A stretch of 64,000 bases of DNA from Strigops habroptila (taxonomy: Eukaryota; Chordata; Aves; Psittaciformes; Psittacidae), in assembly GCF_004027225.2 (NCBI RefSeq), contig NC_044278.2, positions 3,162,001-3,226,000 of the forward strand. Direction: 5' to 3'. This document shows, piece after piece, positions 24,003 through 36,000 of the stretch. The notes beneath the pieces were generated by a model. It was not told the origin of the DNA. It made no database searches and saw only the letters and a program-made list of their open reading frames with translations. Each line of letters opens with the position of its first letter. Position 1 is the stretch's first letter. A program made the position numbers and the translations under genes.

Positions 24003-27000
24003 GTAGGGCCGTGGGCTGCCGGCCGCGGGTGTCCCGGCGGCCCCGACGTGCCTTGTGCCGTGCCGTGCCCGGCGGGCTCTACGTCTGTCTTTAGGACGAA
24101 ACCGGGAGGTTTGGGGAGGTGCCGCGGCAGGTTGCGGAGGGAGCTGGCGTGTGTGTGTGGGGGCTTTTTGGGGGCGTCCCGCCATGCAGTTTGCGGGCAC
24201 TTCGCGGAGAGCGCTGGATCCGCTGGGGACGGCGGGAGGCAGCCGGCGCCTTCTGCCCGGGCCGAGGAGGACAGGTCCGGGGGCACCGGCGCTGCTGCCC
24301 GCGGGGGACGGTTGGGCCAGTGTTTACCGCGAGAGGAGCGCTCTGTGGCGGGGAAGGTGGGAGCCAGCCCGGGGAGGCAGCAGGAGAGCAGGGGGAGGCC
24401 GGAGTGTCCTTGGCTGCGGTGCAGGGGGATGGCGGCAGCCCTCGGCTCCCACGCCGGGCCGGGAACAATTGCAGGAACTTCTCCTTTCCCAGTGTCCTGG
24501 ACGCGCACTCCGTCTAACGCAGGTGTGAGAGGAGGGGGCTGCCGGGGGGCAGAAACCGGCTGTGCCGGGGATGGTGTAGCTGTGAACAGGCCTTTGAGCG
24601 CAGGACGGGACTGCCGCCCCATAGCGCGGCTCGCCGGCCACCTCCTGCCCGGCCGGCTCCATAGGAGGTCGGGCAAGCCCTCCCTAAGCAAGGGGGAGGG
24701 GAACGGGAGAGGAGAGCAGGGAGGGCAGGGGGAACAAGCTGAAAAGGGGCTGGATCTGAAAACTGGACAACGAGGAAAGGAGGGGGTAGGGATTACGGCA
24801 GAGCGAGAGCGGCAGGGCAGGCGGGAATCGGGGAGAACGGGGGAGAGAACTAGGATCTGCTCACTCCTATGAGCTGGTGCAGCAGCCAGGCACAGGCAGG
24901 AGCAGGAGGCTTTAGGAAAAGCTGCAGCAGGCTAGCTTAGGCAGGCAGGTTACAGGCTGAAAGAAGCAGCAGACACACTTGGATTAAGTGGCATTTATTT
25001 CCCACCACCATCAGTGTATCCCACAAAAAAGAAGAAAAAAAAAAAGACCTCAGCCTTTTCCCTCTTCCTATTCAGATTTAGGATTCACAAGCAGTAAATT
25101 CGGCTTTTAGTCATAACACCTCTCTCCCACCACCCACCCACCACTTTCCTTGCTTTTTCACTCTGAGTCATCTTCAACACCAGCGCCTGCCTACTGCTCC
25201 CTTCCAGGGTTTCACGGCCTCATCTGGGGCTTTGGCAGCTTCCAGCTCATTCTCCTTCCTTGCCTCTCTCCCTGCCTCTCTCCCTGCCATTTGGCTGCTT
25301 CCAAACGTATCCCACTTCACCGAGTTGGTCTGGAGTCCAGCGCACCCACAACTACCACTCTTTTCCTACTAGCCATAGTAGCATGCTGATAAATAGCATC
25401 CAGGGACTGGTAGGAGGAGTACAGGGTGAAGATAAACATGACATTACATTCCTCCCTATTTTTAAAGAGCTTCATTATCTGGACATGTCTGAGTAGATCA
25501 GGACTTTTCCATGAAGCTGGAAGGCCGGGCTGTTGACACCTTTCTCCCTCCATTAAAAGTAGTTCATGGTTACTGGCAGCTGCCGCTGTTCGGAGCATGC
25601 AGAGAGAGAGAGGTACCGCTGCAGTAGGAAGACCTTCCAGTTTCCTCTAGTCCTGGGCTTGGAGACAGATCTGCGTGCTGCCGGAGCTGTCAGCCGCTGG
25701 CAGGCAAAGGCTTCCGGCAGGCAACAGGTTAGCTGCAGCCGTGTGCTCAGAGACGGAGGCAGCCAGTGTCCGCCTGCTGCCCTCCAGCCTCTCGCCGCTG
25801 CCGCCCAGCGATGGAGCCCGCGCTGTCGTCCTCTTCTATGGCTGAGAGAAAGCAAACAAGTAAAGGTGTGTGTGTGTGTGAGCGTCTGTGTGTGCGCACA
25901 GAAAAGGGAGAGAGGCTAGCAGACATGGATTCAAGGTTTTCCTCTCCCCAGTGGCTGTGCGAAGGAATGAAAGGTCTGCAGCAAGGTAAGGAGCCCTCAC
26001 CCAGCCCGAGTGGTACACTCCACTCTGGAGAGGAGAAGTGGGGGTTGGGAAGTGGAGGGGCCAGGGTAAGAGACAGAGTAGAAAATGGGGAGGAAGCAGG
26101 GAGACAAAAGGCAGCAAGAAAGAGGCTTTCTCCCCCTTCTCTCCCCTCCTCCCTCCTCGAGGTGGGCTGAGAAATTTCTAATCAGCACTCGCAGTTCCTT
26201 TCCTCCCAGCATTAATTCCTCGCGGTCCTTTGTTTGTCTTTAATTTTTGGCTCTCTCATTTATCTTTTGGGTGGTTTTGTGCATTGTGACTTCTTACTGG
26301 AATTCCAAAAAATTCTGTGTGAGGTACAGTGGTTTTGGTTTGGCTTCTCATCCTCCTGCCCTGCTCTCCCACGTGCTGGTGTTTTAGTAACAACAGCAAA
26401 GAGATGGTCACCCTTTATTCCTACCTGTGGGGTGACACAGGTTCGAGTATGTGTGGGACTATGTTCTCGTTCTAGAAAAAGAAGGTACAATTTGCCAAGT
26501 ATCCTCGAGCTCCTGTATAGAGCTGATTCTTGTAAGTCACCAACTGCATCTTGATTCTGGAATGAATCCTCCCATTGTATTTACCATTATTCTTATGAAT
26601 GCTGTAATTCCTAATGAATTTAAAACTAGAGAGAAGTGGAGTCTGAACTCCAGTTTTACCTACAGAACAAGCAGAGCACATTTTTTTTCTGCTTCACGAC
26701 TCAGGCTAAGCTTGGAAAGACGACCCTTAGAAGACTGTCCACATTAAAGTGTCATCTTCTGTCCCTGTTAAGCAATTTTTCATCATGCAGTGGTATGCTA
26801 CAAAGGTGGGTAGATTTACATTTGCTTTCCCAGCCACGGTTTAGGAGAGCAGGCAGAGGGGGCATGCTGGAGCACAGTTGTGCTTTGCTGTTTCCTGGCC
26901 AGCAGAACAAACTTCTTGGGAAGACAGGGAAATGGACTGTTTCACCTGCCTTGAGTTAAAGTGTTCATTTGACTTCCTTGGCTGGCTGCACACAGCATGT

Positions 27001-30000
27001 AACTGGGAAGAAATCTCATCCTTTTCTTACTTTTTATTCCTTTGAGATCACCTGGAGCAGGACTGCCAGCAGTGGAAGTCCCAATGCCATCCCAAGGACA
27101 GGGGTATGGCTTGGTGCTACAAGGCTTGGAGAGACTCTTCCCATTTCTTTCTCAGAAGTTGGTGGTGACCAGTTGCTGAGTGATAGTTCTGGGAGTGATT
27201 TCGGGGATGCTGAACCAAGTCTGTAAACTAGGAGTCACCTGACAATTCTAACAGCTTTCAGACAATCAGACAAGGTAGATTTGATCTGGTGGCCAAAGCT
27301 GAGATAATTCACCTGAAAGCATCCAGGGTGACTTTCGTGAATGTGTGAAAGGGGCAGGTGCTTAAAGAGTGTAATGAGTGCAGGGAATACCTAGAAAAGC
27401 CCATGGAATGTCCTGAGCTCTTGGGGAAGTCCTTACGCAGTTCCTGACGTTTCAGGGCTATGTACTTCCTTTGAGAAGTCAGGAGCATGGAGGACAGCAT
27501 CACAGAGAGTGGGGAGAGCAAGAAAGAGTCTGCTGCAGGCCGTTTGAAGAGTCTGGGCTGTGTCCTGCAGGGAGTGTTCTGTGCTGTGAGTGCTGGGTGT
27601 GCAAGGTCATGCTTTTCTCTGAGTGCTTTGGTTTTGCCCCTTTCCAGGGTAAGCAGGTAGGGAGCTGAAATTCTCAGTTTTACTATGAGCTGTAAAAAGC
27701 AGTGCCATGCTTTCACCTCAGCTGCTGCTGACCTAGTTAGGCGTTGGTTTCTTGGTAGCTAAAAAAGTTGTCATTTCGATGCCAAGGAGCTAAGAACACA
27801 AGTCTGACAGGAACCAAACCAAGGCATCCAATTCATTTCCCATAAGCCACTCAATATAATTTGATGGTGATGGCTTTTGTTGATAAGTCGCATAGATTGG
27901 ATTTAGTCCAGCATGAGTAGGCAAGAATCTGTACAACACGATCTCAGTGATCCCACTGGCTCTCCAGTCACCTGTTTGCACATCTGTTTATCATCTCTGA
28001 CTTTTCAAAGTCCAGATCTTCCGCTTCCTGATCCAGGCTTGATCCACATTTGAAAATGTGGATGGTATGCCTGTATTCAGCAGTGGGGAAAGGACAGTTT
28101 TAATTGATGCATACTAGCCAAGGTGCAAAAAAAAAAACCCGATACAGCATCTTCTAGCTCAACAGTTTTTGTTTGGAGAAGTGGTGTAAATGACCCCAGG
28201 AGCACTGCCTCTTACCAATGAATGTATGCTTTTCTGCCAAAGCCCGTAGGTATAGTCTAGAAGTAGTTTTCCTGAGGTGCCTGGCTGAGGGCACAGGGGC
28301 TTCCATTCTTTGTGCACAACTGCCACTCCTATCGAGAAAGGTGCATAAAATTGGGGGGTGTAATTTTTGTGGTTTCACAGCATCAGCTTTAGTGCCTTAG
28401 GCAAGTGGTAGAATGAGCCAAATAGTTGCAAAGAAAGAGATAGGATGTATGCGCAGATAGGAAGACCCGTACTGACCTGAAGATTAATGTGTGGTGCCTT
28501 CTTTTGGACTCAAATCTTACATGCTAGAAAGGTGCAGTCTGAGACCTATTACACCAAACTACAGTGTTTGGCCTTGCCATTATTTACAGGGATTAGTGCT
28601 TCTGATCAACCCTATTCTAACTAGATCGTCTTTAAGGTTCCTTCCAACTCAAACCATTCCATGATTCTCAGAGAGTTGGGGCTGTTCAGCCTGGAGAAGA
28701 GAAGGCTGCGTGGAGACCTCAGAGCAGCCTTCCAGTATCTGAAGGGGGTCTACAAGGATGCTGGGGAAGGACTCTTCCTTAGGGACTGGAGTGGTAGGAC
28801 AAGGGGTAATGGGTTCAAACTTAAACAGGGGAAGTTTAGATTAGATATAAGGAAGAAGTTCTTTACAGTGAGGGTGGTGAAGCACTGGAATGGGTTACCC
28901 AGGGAGGTTGTGGATGCTCCATCCCTGACGGTGTTCAAGGCCAGGTTGGACAGAGCCTTGAACCACATGGTTTAGGGCAAGGTGTCCCTGCCCATGGCAG
29001 GGGGGTTGGAACTAGATGATCTTAAGGTCCTTTCCAACCCTTACTATTCTATGATTCTATGATTCTGTTCAAAAAGGCTAACTGAAGGCTAAATGTGTGC
29101 TAAATCTTCCTGGGATTCATCTAGCCTCAGGGAGGCTCCTCCAGAGGGCAACTGAAAAGCAAGAGCCTAAGTTATCACCTCTCAATTTCCTTCTCTTTTG
29201 CTCATGGAAGGTGCTTATGAAGATCAGGCTCAGAGGTTCAAATGTGCCCGTACCAATATTCCCTCTGTAATCACTTCCTGGAATTCTCTTTAATCACCAC
29301 TAAAATGTATTAGTGATAGCTTGTGTGTAATGTTGATTGCATAGTTTGAATGCATAATCTGAGGACAGTTCAGGAAAAGAATCAGAGAAAGGAGACAAAT
29401 ATACATTGCCAATGAGAAACAGACAAACCCTGTGCAATTATGCTTCTGAAGCGTGATTATTTTTAAGCTCTTTCTCTGGGAGTGTATACACATGCACAGA
29501 CACACAAACCCATGGATTCCTTTTATTCTTTGAGAGGAAGTATATCTGTTGTTTTTAAGATGCACTTGATTAATATTTGCAGGCCTTTCTCTGGGGATTT
29601 AGGAGAACAGAAAGAAGGAAAGCAAAATTGTCATGTAGTCATGAGACTTCTCTCATGATTAGAGTTAGATTTTTCTTGTGAAAGTTCAAACATCACAAAA
29701 TTCACAATGAACAGGTTGCTTCTCTGGAGTGCAGGCAGGAAATTTCCATGATGCTTTTGAAATAAGGGCTAATCTTACTCTGTCTGCGTTAGTCAAAACA
29801 GCACAGCACAATTCAGTTTCTTTTTAGTCCTACTTGTATTAAACTAGACAAAGAGGTACCATGGTGCTGTCATTAAGCTTGTCATCCTTTTTCACATCTT
29901 TCACTCTTTTGCTCTGCTGTATAACCAGCCCAAGGCTCTGCCCTGTAATACATCTGAGGCTTTTCTTGGCTTGGCTGTTCTCTTGAAGACTTTTGAGATC

Positions 30001-33000
30001 AGCAATTTCTTCTTGAAGTCCTAAGCAGACCTGTGTCATTCACATGGGCATAACTGATAGGTGTAAATCCACCATCTTGTCTTCAAGCAGCTGAATATCC
30101 TGGTGGCCCTTTTGATGGATGCTGTTACATCAGTGACGTACTACATGAATCGATTCTGACACATTTTTTTGGCAGAGGAAGTAACAGGTGTATAATTTCC
30201 CAGCTCAGCCATAATTATATATAATTTGACTTAAATAGAGTTTCCACTGCTCCGGTCTCTCAATCTGAGGCACTGTGTTGCTCCTGAATACTGTTTCTGG
30301 AAAGAATCTGCAAATAATACTTCAAAGATTAATAAAGAGCTTGGGATAGAATATAGAAGATGCCAGATAATTCACTGCACATTTCCCAAATGCTTCTGGG
30401 TAGAAAAAGAATTTCTGTGTTTTCCCAAGTGCTTTTCTTTTCTTGAAATAGACATTCACATGAGGGTAGGGTGGCGAAAGTTACATGAGAATTTGCTAAA
30501 GCTCAGCTAATCATTTATTAAAGCAGTCCCTGGCTTGCCAAACTCATAAATCTCATTAAGAGGGAAGGAGGGCTGTGGTGCATGGGTAGCTGAAAGCACT
30601 GTGTTTAGGAAGCAGCGTACTTCGTTCACAAGGGAAAGATCTAAATATTCACTGTGTCACTCTTTTGTCCCTGAAGCTGAAGTAGCGTGATGAGTCACTT
30701 GATCAGCTCACGTCACAAGCTGGCTTTGGCCACAGACTGCATGGGGTCAGGCAGAGAATTGCCAGACCTGGACCTGTTTGTTTTTCAAGGTGCTCGTCAT
30801 GTCTCTTGCATTCGGATATGACCTGGGAAGCGCAGGTCTCTGTAGAGGAGAGAATAAGACAATATCACCACTTGGTTCACCTCGGGAAGCAGGTGGTGAC
30901 GTTTTCTTGGTGCCACATAGCTCCCATGTTTCTGCCTCTCCAGTTCCTGGGAAAAGGAGTTATTTATCTGCCTGTGCCTGTGGAAAGTGGAGGAGGTGCC
31001 TCATGCTGCTGCCTGTCCTGTGGGAGCATCTTGTTGGGATCTCAGCTGTGTTTTGTGGAACTCTGGAGAACACCCACACTTCAGTGTTTGGATTTGGGTC
31101 CAGGCACTTCTGGCAAAAGTAATGACATCTCCTGTGCAACTTTCACATAGGCATAAGCACGATGTGTGTAATGTAACGCATTCATTGTATGCATAATATA
31201 GCATCCCTGTGCAAATGCCATAGCACCCTTCTGCACTGTAAGCCTTTACATAGCAGTCCCCAGGGTCAAATCCTGCCTGGATCACTAAGTCTTTGTTAGT
31301 ATCAGTGACTATCTTGCCTCTCTGAAATGTTCTTTCCCCTAGGTTCTCTCCATCCTGTGTTTTTATCCCCTGACTTCATTGTGATTTATGGTTTGGACAT
31401 TGATAATTTGTTGAAATGAATATTCATTCTTGGTCCAGCCTCTTCACTTCCCTTTGGTTCTGACTCCTGATCATGAATCTCTTGCTTGCTTTTGCTTTTC
31501 AGGTCTGCGGCTGTCTCCAGCTTGACCTTGTCCCTGCATGCTGGCTGTTGTTATACCATCGATGCATTTATTGCTCTCTCTGCTTTAAGCTCCAGTGCTT
31601 GAGTCTACACCTTCACCTTTTTCTTTATTTCGCATCCCAAAGATATCACCTGTCATTTCTCTTTCTTTTGCCAGCTTCCATCTCCTTTTCATCCCTGCTT
31701 TCTGGAGCGGGTGGTTTATTTTTGCTGACTCTATTTCCTCTCCTCTCTACATCATTTCTCAATCTGCACCCTGGCTCCAGCCCTTCAGAGACACCTTCTT
31801 CAGCTTCTTACAGCTGAACATAAGCTTCTTGGTTAAACATGACATTCCATGATTGTCACCCTGCCTATCCTTCTGCTTCCTATACTTAACCTGATACTTT
31901 ATACTTACTCTTCTTTCTTGGCTTTTGCCCTTCTCTGCTACTGCTTCCCAACATCAGAAAGCCTTTCTTTGTCCTCAGTCTTTGATTCCTCCCTAGGCTT
32001 CCCCTAAGTCCATCAGTGTCTCTTCATGTTGCATAAACACCTTCTTCTGCTTTATTCTCTTGAATGTTTCCATGTGTCTTGTCCCCTTTTTCACTGTGCG
32101 CTGCTCTGGGCCTTGAGGTGTGTGGTAATTGCATGTAGGGAGGTGCCATCATCATTTCCAGTACTGAAACTGCTTCCCATTTCTCATATGAACCTCCACC
32201 ATCAGGCACTGCTGCCCCTCAGCTGCAGAAAGTGCCTCTGGTTATAAACTTCCTCTTTGTTGGGTGCTTTCTCCTTCCCCTGGGCTGGGCTGTTCCACAG
32301 GCCCGCACATCCCTGCTTGGGGAAGTGTCAGGATGTGTTCCAGCACGTGTAAGTGCTCTCAGTCATTGCCGTGCAGCACAGAGAGGAGGGAAGCGATGCA
32401 GGGCATGCATGGGAGGTTTCAGCCGTTGCCCTGTGGGTAGATGGAGTACCTTGCTCTCCCAAGGGCTGTATGCTGGCATTGCTCTTGGCTTTTCCCTAAG
32501 CTACCCAGGGATGTAGCAGCAGTCCCATGTGCCTTCTTCAGGGCCTTAATACATCAGCTCTGGGCTTCAGCTCTCCTGTCAGCTGGTAGATAAAGACTGG
32601 GTGTTGAGATCCATCTCCTCCCTGGGAATGTGGAAAAACTTCAGCGTTTGGGCCATTTTTCTCCACACCTCCCACATGGAGCAGTTTCTCTCAGTGCTGC
32701 ACGCCAGCCCTGGCAGGAGCTGTGCGATTTTGGATCCACTCCTTCATGCACCTCTAGAGTTTGGCAGAGCAAGCACCACCAACTGGGCACCAGTGCGCCA
32801 CGGGCTGGGCCAGGCACTGCGTGCTGCCTGGCTTTCAGACAGGAGGTGTGATGCCACCAGGATTGTGAGGGGGGGGACTTATTCTGTGTTGGGATTGCTA
32901 TGAACTCAGGATCTGACCCCTTGGCAGACCTGCTGTAGAAGCAGAGTGTGGCCATCCCTAAAATATCTCTTCCTTATCTGTGAACCTGCCACAGAAGCCA

Positions 33001-36000
33001 TGCGTCATCACACCCCTGTGCTAGGGTGTCTACAGAGCATAAGGACACTACATTTGAGACTTTAGCCCCATCGTGCTGTTTTTTTCCCTGTGGCTGTAGG
33101 CTGTGCAAAAAGCAAACTTCTGCTGCCAACACCCATGCTTACGTGCGTTGAGGAGTATTGCACCCTAGCACCTGGAACAGATGGATAGTTTAATTTTATG
33201 TACGTGGGGAAAATGATGCTGTGATAAAATGCAGTAGCTTCCTCTTCAAGTGATGCCAAGGCATGTGACACTCATGCTTTTGTCTTCTAGCTGAGGCGGA
33301 AGGCTTGCAGGTTACCGTGCCTGAGAAGAAGAAGGTGGCCATGTTGTTTCAGCCTGCTCTGCTTCGCTGCCATTTCTCCACTTCCTCTACCCAACCAGCT
33401 GTGGTGCAGTGGAGGTTTAAATCTTACTGCCAGGACCGAGTGGGAGAAGCTTTGGGGATGGCGACTTCTGGTTTACAAACGATGAGCAAGAGGAACCTGG
33501 ACTGGGATCCCTACTTGGACTGTGTGGACAGCAGGAGGACAGTCCGAGTTGTGGCCTCCAAACAAGGATCTGCCGTCACTATAGGGGACTTCTATAAGGA
33601 AAGAGACGTCAGCATTGTCCACGGTAACTCTTCTACCCCAGTGATGCTTGGTGGGGGTTAGAATGAACCCTTGGCAATTTGGGATGCTGGAGGCTGGCAG
33701 TAAAATTGTTCAGTTAACTCCCTTAGAAAAGGCTGCTGGATGTCAGACATCTAGGATTCAGCCAACCAAGCTTAGACCCAAAGTTCATTCCTTTTGGTGC
33801 TTCCCTTCATCTGACTTCATGTAGGTCTCCAGACCTCACACAATATTCTTTTCCCTTTGATGAATAGAAGGTTTTTATTTCTGGCTTCTGCATATTGCTC
33901 TCTATATAGACTTTACTTAACAAAGGAACACCAGCAAGAAAGGTATAGACTCAGTCTCTATGGACTAGGTTTCTTTTCCTTGCAAACTCCACTGATTTTA
34001 ACCCGTTCCAAAATACCAAAATTATTCTACAGCTCATGTTTGCTCAGCTCTGGACTTCACTAGCTTACCCCATCATGAGCCTAAACCCACACAGCCTTGG
34101 GCAGTGTGAAAGGAAGAGTTTTTCATGGGGTGAAGTCAGGTTGGGTGGACATGGGGGGTGGCAGGGTCCTTTAAACATTGGGTGTGGAAGGCTGTGTGGG
34201 AAACCTTGTCCCTCAAAAGGACAAGGCTTCTGCTTGGCTCGGGAGACCACCAAGCCAAAAGTAGAGGCTCCATGTGCAGAGCATGTGATTGGCCTCAGCA
34301 AGTGGGAGTGTTTTCCTTTGTGTAGCCTCTTCAGCAGATGAGTGAAGTGCTGTAGAGGAGACACTGCCTAAGCTCTTCTTGCATGGCAGGAATACTGTTG
34401 GACCCCAAGCTCAAGGGACAGGAAGGACAGAGAGTGACATTAGTTACCCCTTATGCTCTTGGGACTTGCAGAGTGGGCTGTCTCTTGTGGCATTACCCGT
34501 CTTCCCACTTGCAGCCACAGAGTCCAGAGCCTGTTGGGTTTTTTCCTGACTACTGTGATATTCTGGGTAAGGTTAACCCCCCTTCTTAGTAAGGAAGTGG
34601 AATGATTTGGGACACAGAGATGGGCCCGGTTCTTTCAACGCTTCACTCTTCCCATAGGTGTTGGAAGGAAAGCCTGACTTTTCTTTTTTTGCCTTTCAGA
34701 TGCAGACCTCCAGATTGGGAAGTTGATGTGGGGAGACAGTGGGCTCTATTACTGCCTTATTATCACACCGGATGATGTGGAGGGCAAGAATGAAGAATCG
34801 GTGGAGCTGCTTGTGCTTGGTAAGCCTTCTTGCCAGGTTGCTTTTTCAGCACATAGCTGATACATCTTTCCTTCTGCACTCTTGCTCTCTTTACATATCT
34901 GTGCACCATATTATTATGGGTGTAAGAGTTAAGTAAAACAGTACCTTCACCGTTGCCTTGCACCCTGTGCAGTCATTCACACCTAGGCAAAGAGGGTGGC
35001 AAGTGCTACAAAACCAGAATAGTAATGTTTACACCCACATCGCTCACACGTTACACTGGCATAAATGACTACAGAAAGTGCAGGGCTGTGGAAAGTCAGA
35101 ACCCTTGTTCTTAAGGCATATAACAATAAACTTGCAGTGAAGTGAACACTTGAGTCAGTCTTTTAAAAACAGACACCCAGAAGACACCAAATTGTGTGCT
35201 TTTTGCAGTCTTTTAACATTTCCTCTGCCCACTCTGCTGACCTGTGAGGTTGTCAAGAAGCACCATTTATCTGCTGGAGTGTGTCAGTTTGGGAGATTTT
35301 TGTCTCTCCCTAATTATACTTGTTCAATTAGAGGTGCAGTTTCACAGCCACCCTAATCAGGTCTAAGCTGGTGCTGCCACTAAAAGGACCTGTCCTCTGC
35401 AACATGCGTGCTTAGCTCTGTTTGTGTTAAGCTCCCTTGAGCAGTGTGTGAGCAGGATCAGTTTCTTTCCTGTTTGCAGGGTTAGCTTTCAGTGATAGCT
35501 TCCATAGTTCAGCTCGCTGCAAAGGTCAGAAAAGCACCCATCCCCGCTAGGGCAGAAAAGCAGAGTGGAATGGGCCTTTCAGGGACATGGGTTGACACTG
35601 CCGTGAGCCAGCTGTGGTACTTTGCCCCTGTAGTTGTCATCACAAAGTAAACCAGATTGAATGGGTGAGTGACTGTGATAGTGCCATCGCCAACCCTCAC
35701 TCCTTCAGATGTCAGTCAAGCCGTGGACAACTGGAGAATGGATCCCTCCAGATAAGTGTCATAAGCCTGTCTAAATCCACAGTGTGACTGTATATCATAT
35801 GCTAGCTAATAACAGGCCCGAGACTGACCTGTGTTAGTTCAGGTGAGGTTCCCTCTGCCAGGTGGCAGTTGTAGCTGTTCCGTAGCATCTCCAGAGGAGC
35901 TGTCTGTGACTGCATGGTGATGGCTGTTGAATTTTGTCCCTTCTTCACCTTCCTGTACAGGATTTGGCGTCTTCCTCTTCTGTGTGTCTACAACTGTGCT

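Larger units (their letters stand above)
23470..24660 (+). promoter_or_regulatory. CpG island at ILDR2 first exon
   Basis: Extremely GC- and CpG-rich DNA, including a C run at 23726-23735, spans the 5'UTR, first coding exon and start of intron 1 of ILDR2. It has no clear TATA box, as in a dispersed CpG-island promoter. Long open frames on both strands here come from stop-poor composition and are not genes. Confidence 0.85.
24003..33290 (+). other. ILDR2 intron 1
   Basis: This 9.3-kb intron holds the tail of the CpG island, G-run clusters at 24680-24850, the possible alternative first exon at 25811-25859, a purine-rich then pyrimidine-rich block at about 26030-26160, and the CR1 at 28615-29067. 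The rest shows nothing recognisable. Confidence 0.7.

Noticed and set aside
23336..24872. Very long open frames on both strands of the ILDR2 CpG island (up to about 450 codons)
   Set aside because: They come from GC-rich, stop-poor sequence. Repetitive Ala, Gly, Pro and Arg content and lack of any known domain argue against genes; only the first ILDR2 exon is supported.
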